A stretch of 64,000 nucleotides of DNA from Platerodrilus igneus (lineage: Eukaryota; Arthropoda; Insecta; Coleoptera; Lycidae). The stretch lies in NCBI GenBank assembly GCA_036346225.1, contig JARFIW010000488.1:3793160-3857159 (forward strand), written 5' to 3'. The notes below the pieces were generated by a model that did not search any database, was not told the DNA's origin, and worked only from the letters and a program-made list of their open reading frames with translations. Position numbers and translations under genes: made by a program. This document shows positions 56,094-64,000 of this stretch, piece after piece (positions within the stretch are counted from its first letter, which is position 1; each line of letters begins with the position of its first letter).

Positions 56094-59000
56094 TGTAATA
56101 AAACGATAATCGTGTAACGTAGATACAACGTACAAAAGCTTATAAATTTAATGCTGATAAAGTTGCGGGTTATCTGGTTCCAAGCGCTCTCAAATTTCTC
56201 AGGAAATAATTTCATAAAGTCATTAATTCTGCTCTTGTCTTCTATACTTTAACGTCAGTTTTAATTGAAGTAATTTATGACAAAATCATTTTTAATTTTA
56301 CACTCGCAGAAGGCGATCTGATCTGGCTATAGATTGTACAACATGAAAGATTAACCGCATATTGCAGTCAAGTGGTTATTTATTGTTAAAAACATGCAGC
56401 AAACTTTTTATTCAGTGTCTGTAAACGCTTTAAATATATAGCTACATATTCGTTTTTCCTTACTACAGAGAAATTCAGTTTTACCCATATTGTGCCATGC
56501 CCAACATAAAGTAAAAGCATTAAGAACTTTACACAGAGGTAAAACTGCTTGCATTTATTCTAAACGCAGGAATTTGCATTGCTGAATTATGCACTTCAGT
56601 TACAAGCTTGTTATTTAAAACAGAAACATTTGCATCCTTATGTTTACAACGTTCCGAGCAACTAATGAAAAGCATCAATATTTAACCCTTATAAATTTTA
56701 AACAGTTGAGAGGATCCGAATAAGACCGTCCGTCCTTTTTGTAGCTTCTAACTAATTCGTCTATAAATAAACAATATTTGAGTGCGTTGGCAAGCGGTTT
56801 AGCTGCATTGCAGCCTAACAGATTGGTGCAGTTTTTTCACAGCAAATAGTCAAAGAGGTAATGAAATCATATAACTGATTTAAATGAATTAATATGGCAA
56901 AATTAATCATAACCGCCCTGTAACGCAATTAAACATTTTTTAAGAAGATTAATATTATTGTAAAAAAGCTTATGACTGTGAAGATGATCCTCAAATTGTC
57001 TATGCGTACACAATTAATACTTATTATAGATTGCTGTGTGGTCTATACTCATACGAAGAACAATTTACACAATTCTGGGCGCTACCTTTAGTTGGGTTAT
57101 GAGTATCCTTTGTAACGCGTTCGCGTTATTTTAAATATACACCAGATATAGAAGAAAAACTTAATTTTGGACAGAGAAAATAAAGATAGACGCATCCTGT
57201 ATGTTAGGATTTTACGAACGCTAAGTAAGCGCTTCCACAGAAAGATACATTATAAATAGACCGCTCTACAATAACCTTTTATTCAGCATAGATAAAATAT
57301 GTTTTATTGTTATAACAAAATTTGTAGAGGAGAAAATGATATATAACAACTAAGCACCACAAGTTTCTAAGTAAAGTTCAAAAAGTTATTTAGAAGTGTA
57401 GAAATGTAGTAATACGACGGAAGGGGAGACCGCGCTGCTTTTGCTGGAAACCTTGCTGCGGTCAAGTGCAGAAAAAATTTCCTCACAATTTGTAAATTTT
57501 GATAAGCGTGTGGGTAGGTACAAAGGCAAGGTAAAAGTTACTGATCGTAGCAGAGCTTCAAGATATAACGCATAAAAGGGTGCGCCAGCTTTTGTGTAAC
57601 TTCGCTTGCAAGTTTGGCAAGAAAGGTTATCCGTGCGCGAGACCTTATAACTCGGACTACCTGCGGGTATACCCCAAATAAGTGGGTTTTGGTTATATTG
57701 AAGGAGCTGCTGTTGGCCGAAAAAATTGAAAACTGATAATCCTGGACATTCTCAAAATTTCAAAAATGAACTGGTAATTAAATCGTGAGTAAAATAGAGT
57801 TTCTTTTTTGTTTATAATTTATAATTTATTTATTTATTTATTTGTTCCAACGTTTCAGTAATCTGCTACCTGAACTTTAAGCACACCTGGCTTCCTCCCA
57901 GAAAGTAACCGTCAGTAAGGATGTATGTGTGTGTGTGTGTGTGCGCGCGCGCTTGAGGGCATGTGTTATGTGTAATTTATAAATGTGTACATCTGAATTT
58001 TTAATGTAAATGAATTGTATCTATGCAGTGAAAAATTAAGAGAACGTGAAAATGACTATTTTGTTGGACCGTGGAATAGCGGCAGAATTTGTTTTGTTTT
58101 GAATTTAAGTATAATATTATCGGGAAATCAAGTTTAAGCATTTCAAAGAATTAAGAGTGTATTAATTTTAAAGTATTTTTGATTGACAATTGAACGAGAA
58201 GGAAAATTTGGCATTGAACTACGTCTTCAATGTATTGCAATTAAGGACATTTCCAGAAGTGGGATTTAGAAAATCTTGTATATCAATATTAAAAACTGAA
58301 TAAATGGTGTGGTAGTATTATTGATTAATGTTTTGTTTTTATTTAGGACTTCTTTTGGTAATACCTGGCCAGTCTAATCTAATTTTATTTTTTACGTTAG
58401 AAGTACACAAGATAAGTCCAAACTTGCCTTAAAACAAAGAACCCTGTGAAGAATAAAATCATGTAGCAAAAGAAATATAAACGGGGTTATGCCACACATC
58501 AGATATGCAAAAAATTAAAACTATAATAAACACAAAAAATTCAAATTATAACAGATTAACCATGTACTATTTAGAGTTATTTCGATTAAATAGTGCCTAA
58601 AACTAGCAAACTAGCAATGAATTAAAGAAAATCATGATTTTTTTAAAGAAACTAACTGTATTCTTATTTATTTAATGCTAATAGGGGTTAAATGTCGGTT
58701 GAATTTCATCAGAAATTTCTATGATTCGACAACATCTAATTCGTGTTTTTAAGGTATTGTAGTGAAAGGTAACGTACATTGTGACAAAATGTAGAAAACC
58801 AAAAGCAAAGGAGCCCTATTTGGAATAACAGTCTTCCGTGTAGGAAAAATATCGAAAGGGATAGTTGAGATAGACGGTTTGAGGCCGCTTAATTATGACA
58901 ACCAGCTAAAGCCTTCTAAGGTAAGTAGTTATATTAAACTAGTTTTTGGCATTTTAACCATTTCAAATGTTTATTTTTAGTAGCTTTATGTTTCTGCTTG

Positions 59001-59513
59001 GAACGCACTCGCGCACCACTGTAGCTAGCCGGTGCTTTCTAAAATTGTTACGGGGTTGCGGCTCTTTCAGGACAAATCTAAATTTATAAAACACCGTTTA
59101 TATTATCCGTAACACTTCCCTATAGCCAGATTGTTTTGAATTTTGTTTAGCCAACAAGTTTGGAATATTTACACAGCATGCTTCAAAATTGCGAGGCACT
59201 ATTTTACACAAATGTTTTTTATCACAAAATAAACGACAATCTTCTTATAAGCAAATGCCATAAAATGTACCCCCATAGAGTTATTGACTCTTTGAGAGGG
59301 CTAGAAGAAATTGTGGCTTTTTAATTATTTGAAGAACAACAAAAGATATTATACTCAGATTTTGGCATCCCCCCCCCCGTCACTTTATGTCCAATAAGAT
59401 AGGCGTATTAGAAGTGATTACTAGTCTCTAAGGGACTGGATTTACAGCCGGTGGACATGTTTTACGTATAGTAGTATTGTTCGCATTTCTATCGGTATTA
59501 AAAGTTTTTTTGT
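56094..59513. other. Neuroligin intron (first part), with repeat fragments
   Basis: AT-rich intronic sequence on the assumption that the gene continues upstream on the minus strand. It contains a (TG)n(CG)n tract at about 57926-57950 and a dispersed repeat copy at 58690-59180. No further neuroligin exon was recognised. Confidence 0.6.
58970..59180 (+). repeat. Dispersed repeat copy matching 9490-9690
   Basis: Shared text includes 'cgcaccactgtagctagc' / 'cgcaccaatgtaactagc' and 'gccaacaagtt'. It encloses a 69-bp unit with inverted ends TGTTACGG (59046) and CCGTAACA (59107-59114). Upstream at 58915 is a 'ctaaggtaagtag' donor-like site, as in the other copies. Confidence 0.65.
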
Positions 59514-59930
59514 ATGCAGGCTTGTTTCGAGACCAGTTCTGTCGCAACCTACCTTGCACTGTACGCTCCTTGTAGCCACTTTGCGGCTACGCAAAAGTGT
59601 GCGGTACCGTACCTTTTGTGCTCGACCGGTCGAATCTTAAAACACCCCCCCCTTGTTTTGTATGCACATGTTCACGGCTATGTCAAGGTATGCAAATGCG
59701 GACCTGTTGCGCGATCCGTTGTATTAAACTCACTTGCGCTTTACGCTTCTTCATTCCGTTTGGTGGCTACGTCAGTGTGCGGCATTATACCCCCCCCCCC
59801 CCCATTTGCGCACACAGGCCTGTTTCTTAAACAGATGCATGGCAACCTATCTTGCGTTTTGCGTTCCTGGGCATCATTTGACAGCAACGCCAAGATATTG
59901 GGCACTATAACCATTGTCACGCAATGATGT
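59514..59930. repeat. Three degenerate units with poly-C tracts
   Basis: Units begin near 59517, 59699 and 59815 with a 'gg.ctgtt' start. They share 'cttgc.ctgtacgct' or 'cttgcgctttacgct', then 'ggctacg', then 'gtgcgg.a.tata'. The first two are followed by C runs (59643-59651, 59790-59804). A plus-strand frame spans all three but looks like a by-product of the repeat. Confidence 0.65.
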
Positions 59931-61251
59931 TTGAAGTGAACACATATACACCATGGCAGCTTCGATTAAATCTACTTTACAAACTGAAACCAATCATAGA
60001 AATGTACCAATGTAATTATGTTTTGTATTTTTATACTTAAAATTATTCTAAATTTATCAAAATTTATCAAAATCTACTAAACTTGTGCGAAAAGTTCGAA
60101 ACGTGGAAAACTGCAAATATTATTAAAAATACTAAAGACCCAACTGAAAATATAGCAGTGACTTTACTCCATTATAGTTCAAAACTGATATTAACATTCG
60201 GATTTTTTTTTACATTTTTCATACTGAAAAAGACTGGTTTTATAAATTTGACAAACTTCTTTGTTTCACAACTGCTACTAAATATAAAGTAAAAATATGA
60301 CAAAATAATTAATTTAAATAATCGCTATAGCTGCCGTGTAGTGCCTCTTTACAAATTCTTAACTTTTCGTCGAACCGATATTGTACACACTTTGATTTTG
60401 ACATTTGCAAATCTAGCTCCTTTGTATACGTTTTGTGTATTTTGTTTAATTTGTCTTTGCTAGTAATAATTATAAATCAGTCTCTTTCAAGCGTATGCTT
60501 CGTTATTTATTTTGTAACTGTAAGCAAACCTTTCTAAATTTCATATTTTTGAATATTTATTATTTTGTTTTAGATAAATTATTGTAATGTGTTCTTAGGC
60601 GTGTCCGACTATACTTAGCAAAAAGGAAACTAAGAGAAAAATTTAGCAAGTCAGAACATTAAACTTAGGTGGATGATGCAACTATTATCAGCCACCGTTA
60701 CGTTCGCAAATGTCTAAACAAAGTTGTAGGTTTATCCGTATTAATTATGACTTTTGGAACCTTCCGGACTATCTCGGGACTCTAACTACCGTGGTTGGTT
60801 GAAAAAAAATCCAGGGTGGGGTTGTTTTTTTTACGGATATTATACGTCGCCACTACTTTATTAAATTCTATCTTTAACAAGAAAACACTAATGGGCAAAA
60901 GTAAAAATCTCTTAGTGTGTTAACATTTTTTAAGAAAAATATTTAGTTCTTATTTGCCGAACTTCGCTCTTATAGGAGAATATCAATGCACATAATAAAG
61001 AAAGGTACTGTTAGTTCAAGGCCTCATCATGATTATGTAACGCTATCTATCTTTAATTAATTTAAATCCGACTATATGGTATCTCTTTTAACTATAAATG
61101 TGGAAGAAATATAACTGATTTTTGGAATAACAGGGTTGACGTTTCAAACCAGTTTTTCTAATTTAGGGTTAACTTTTGTGAGCGGTATTGTAAGGCTTAA
61201 ACATCTTTATATTAATTAATGCTACAAGAATAGTAAAGATAACCCAATTAA

Positions 61252-61252
<1 letters not shown>

Positions 61253-61294
<42 letters not shown>
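61253..61294. repeat. (AT)n microsatellite
   Basis: An AT dinucleotide run. Confidence 0.95.
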
Positions 61295-61297
<3 letters not shown>

Positions 61298-62108
61298 TTT
61301 ATTAACTGAATTTATCTTTACAAAGTCAAATCAAATTTAATTTTAAAATTAATTATTATTTAAATTTTTAATTGAATTTAACATTTCTGAAAAATGTAGG
61401 GAGTGGGAGGGATCAGATCTGTTACCGTCGATTCACAAAAGAGATCATATATTCAGTATCCAACTAGCGTATTGATCAGTGAATCATATTTCGAGTAACT
61501 ATCTTTCTAAAAATGTGTTTAACACATACGAGATAATCTATCTTCTAAATGAATTTTTAATTTATTAGTTTTAATTAAAAGAGGTTCATGCGTAAAACAA
61601 GAGTTTTAACAATAATCGTTTAGTTTGATAATCAAAAGAAAATGTTTTTGGAACGACTCACCCTTCTATTTATTTCTCATGATGTAGATAAAACCTTTCA
61701 ATAACGTAAAAATCCATGTTCAGATTGCAATCCAAAAAGTGCCTCAAACAGCATACATAATTCCACCAAACACGTTGAACATTTGTCCTTGCGCGTGTCA
61801 AACAGGTTCAATAAACCGCCTCGCTAAAAGGCAGCATTTTGAATAAAGCGTGATGACCAGTTTTATCAATCAACCTATAGCTCCATTGCTTCCGAACTTT
61901 TGTCGTGCCTAAAGGTGACTTCCTCTGTAGTAATTATGGATATTTTATAATGTTGCGTAATTTTACATATATTTATTTTCTAAAATTAGTTGCGCTGAAA
62001 GATAATAAAAGTAATAATGCCTTTCAGGTAAGGATTATGCTAACCATTGGTTATTGTTCTTGGTTTAAATACTCTCGTGTGTCATGAGTACAGCTATTTT
62101 AAGAATGG

Positions 62109-62149
62109 CCGCCAAAGAACTAAGGAAGAGCATCTTAGTTCTTTGGTGG
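62109..62149. repeat. Strong hairpin, 16-bp stem
   Basis: 62109-62124 pairs with 62134-62149, including a perfect 13-bp core CCAAAGAACTAAG / CTTAGTTCTTTGG and one G-T pair, around a 9-base loop. Its role is unknown. It lies about 300 bp before the transposase start. Confidence 0.8.
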
Positions 62150-62443
62150 TTAAGACTTAACTAACTTGTTTTCCGTTACAGCTGGTGTTGTTTAACCGAA
62201 CAAACAACACGAGGCGTGCCCTAAGAGCAGTGGATTCACAGCTATCCTGTGATTTTACTTCAATTTGGAATAAACGAATTTATATTTTGGGTTTTTAGAA
62301 ATGTTTAGTTTTTATTTACGAAGAGCATGTAACTTTAGATGTTAAATAATTTTATGGGACTGAATATTCTGTTGAGATGAATTTAAAAAAAATAAAAATG
62401 ATATATACGCTATAATATTGATTTGTAGGAAAATTAGAAAACT

Positions 62444-63668
62444 AACATGGTTCATAAACAAGATCGCGAGATTTTATATAATCTTTACAAATATACGAAA
62501 GATCAGAGGACTGCTGGTCAAAACATCATTAGTCTGAACAATTTGAGCAAAATTGTGTCGGAAGCAACTGGTGTTGGGTAAACGACTGTTAAGAAAATAA
62601 TTAAGAAAGGCAAAACGGAACCTGGTGGTGCTAAGTTGCAATTTACTTCACAGAAGAAACGCGCACAGAGTCTACATTAAGTGAATTTGAAGAAGAAATT
62701 GTGCGCACAATTATTTATCGATTTGCAAACATCCACCACAGACAACCTGCAGTGCTTACTGTATTTAAGGTTGTCAAATCGGAAAGAACTAATTTCTGTG
62801 GAAAAATACATTTGTTTAAAAGATTGGTACATATTGCAGGAAGTACCAATATAATCGTAAACTCTTAATTGAGAAACCAGAAATACGAGCAGAATGGGTC
62901 GATTATTTATGAAAAGCACAGTAAAATCGAGCACAAAAAAGAAATATAATATATTGTGATTAAAATTAGTTGTACAGTTCACGTGCTAAACCGAAGACGT
63001 GAGCTAATGGTTCAAATCCATGTTTAAAGGCACCGTTAGTTATAGAAAAACGGTAAATTATTGTGCACGTTGGCAGCGAAAACGGCTTTGTTCCTAAGGG
63101 GTTGCTAATTTTCAACCCATGATTTAAAACTGCTGATTATCACGATGAAATGAATAATAGAAATTTCAGCAAATAGTTATAATATAAATTATTACAAAAC
63201 CTTGAACCAAACTCTATTAGTGACGGATAATGTAGCATATCATAACGCAGCTCTGGAACCAAATGCAACATTGCCTTGAAAAAAGACGACATTAGCTGTT
63301 GGCTATTGAAAAGAGACATACCTTTTGAACTTAAAGATACAAAAGCAGAACTATATGCATAGATAACCAACATAAAACCACATGCAAACTATATGTTGTT
63401 GATAAAATGTTAGCTGAACAAGGTCACACAATGTTACGATTACCTCCACAACATCCTGAACTCAACCCTATCGAAAAAATATGGGCGACAGTAAAAAAAC
63501 ATGTTTCTGCACATAACACCACTTTTAAATTGGAGAATGTATGGAGGTCGGCTGAAAATAAGTTGGATATTGTTGGTCAACAAGAATGGTCAAGTGTTTG
63601 TTCTCATGTAGAGAAAGTTGAGGGGGATTACCCTGCCAGGGAATATATAATACACCATAAGAGAATAT
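62444..63668 (+). pseudogene. IS630/Tc1-type transposase, heavily decayed
   Basis: It starts at the ATG at 62446 (MVHKQDREILYNLYKYTKDQ), a helical DNA-binding start, and continues 'LSKIVSEATGVG' and 'TTVKKIIKKGK'. The middle is frameshifted. The second catalytic Asp block reads 'LLVTDNVAYHNAALEP' near 63215. The third is 'RLPPQHPELNPIEKIWATVK' (63407-63500), with Glu as the final catalytic residue (E of PIE). The end reads 'HNTTFKLENVWRSAENKLD' and 'VEKVEGDYPAREYII'. This is a known insect and cnidarian branch of DDE-type IS630/Tc1/mariner transposases. Many stops make it dead. Confidence 0.8.
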
Positions 63669-64000
63669 GATAGTGAAGTTCATCTTGGTTGTAAGCCTTT
63701 ACAGTAATTTACAATAATTTAAATAAGCGATATTTTTATAATACTTCGTAATACTAATAACTATTACTTAGCTTAAATGTCTGATCTATATAAGATGCTT
63801 AAGATTTTGTTAAATTTATTTGAAGCTGTTTTTGTAGTATTTATATTAAGGAAATTGTATGAAAATTTCCAATCATGCTGTCAAAACCAATACAATGCTT
63901 AGCAAATAACACAGAAATACACGAAGTGGTGTATTCAGCTATTAATTTCACCAAACTGCTGTAATTTGAGTATTTTTTAAATGAATTGCTGTCAAATCCT
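63669..64000. other. No recognisable gene
   Basis: AT-rich DNA after the transposase, possibly its 3' flank. Confidence 0.5.

Larger units (their letters stand above)
59931..62443. other. No recognisable gene
   Basis: AT-rich, with an (AT)n run at 61253-61294 and a strong hairpin at 62109-62149. The last 300 bp may be the 5' end of the transposon that follows. Confidence 0.6.

Noticed and set aside
58670..58930. Neuroligin upstream exon with a GTAAGT donor near 58920
   Set aside because: The donor-like site is on the plus strand, opposite to neuroligin, and recurs in the dispersed repeat copies near 9433 and 45855.
59514..59927. 137-residue open frame
   Set aside because: It spans three repeat units and poly-C tracts and shows no domain, so it is best explained by the repeat.

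Overview
This window looks like arthropod, most probably insect, nuclear DNA. It is AT-rich, has spliced coding exons with GT-AG borders, and is dominated by decayed transposable elements of families common in insect genomes. The order of insect cannot be told from it. Only one locus looks like a living host gene: the last two coding exons of a neuroligin on the minus strand (54893-56093), with a transmembrane segment and a C-terminal PDZ-ligand tail. A second host-type sequence, a USP16/45-like deubiquitinase on the minus strand (27977-29200 and 33442-33720), carries stops and frameshifts and is read as a pseudogene.

Layout. 1-341 is the 5' end of an RTE-type LINE. 584-8594 is a complete but dead BEL/Pao LTR retrotransposon with two LTRs, a tRNA-Tyr primer site and a perfect 5-bp target duplication. 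It sits inside Penelope-like (PLE) remnants (342-588, 8595-9090). 9190-9690 is a dispersed repeat. 11114-12880 is a degenerate copy of a multi-copy insect family with a nuclease-like core. 13353-17992 is a nest made of a Tc1/mariner-type element and a reverse transcriptase with a restriction-like nuclease tail, bracketed by inverted arms. 20523-27721 holds pogo-like fragments broken up by a dispersed repeat and a 4-kb RTE element (22640-26836). 33766-36448 is a DNA transposon with 31-bp TIRs. 37170-37690 is a mariner fragment. 40077-41664 is a hAT-like non-autonomous element with GC-rich arms and an 8-bp target duplication. 41903-44394 is a pogo-like element with a PHD-type finger. 44630-46448 is a repeat plus a Tc1-like fragment. 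48000-54230 is Ty3/gypsy-like debris with a gag. 62444-63668 is an IS630/Tc1-like transposase.

The most interesting signals are RNA structures. Both RTE 5' ends fold as HDV-like self-cleaving ribozymes (26836-26689 and 341-214, minus strand), and the two copies differ by compensatory changes. A separate element carries a textbook type I hammerhead ribozyme (54001-54065, plus strand) with every core residue present. So two unrelated self-cleaving ribozyme classes lie in one 64-kb stretch, each probably tied to a retroelement life cycle. All functional statements come from reading the sequence and remembered family hallmarks. No database search was run.
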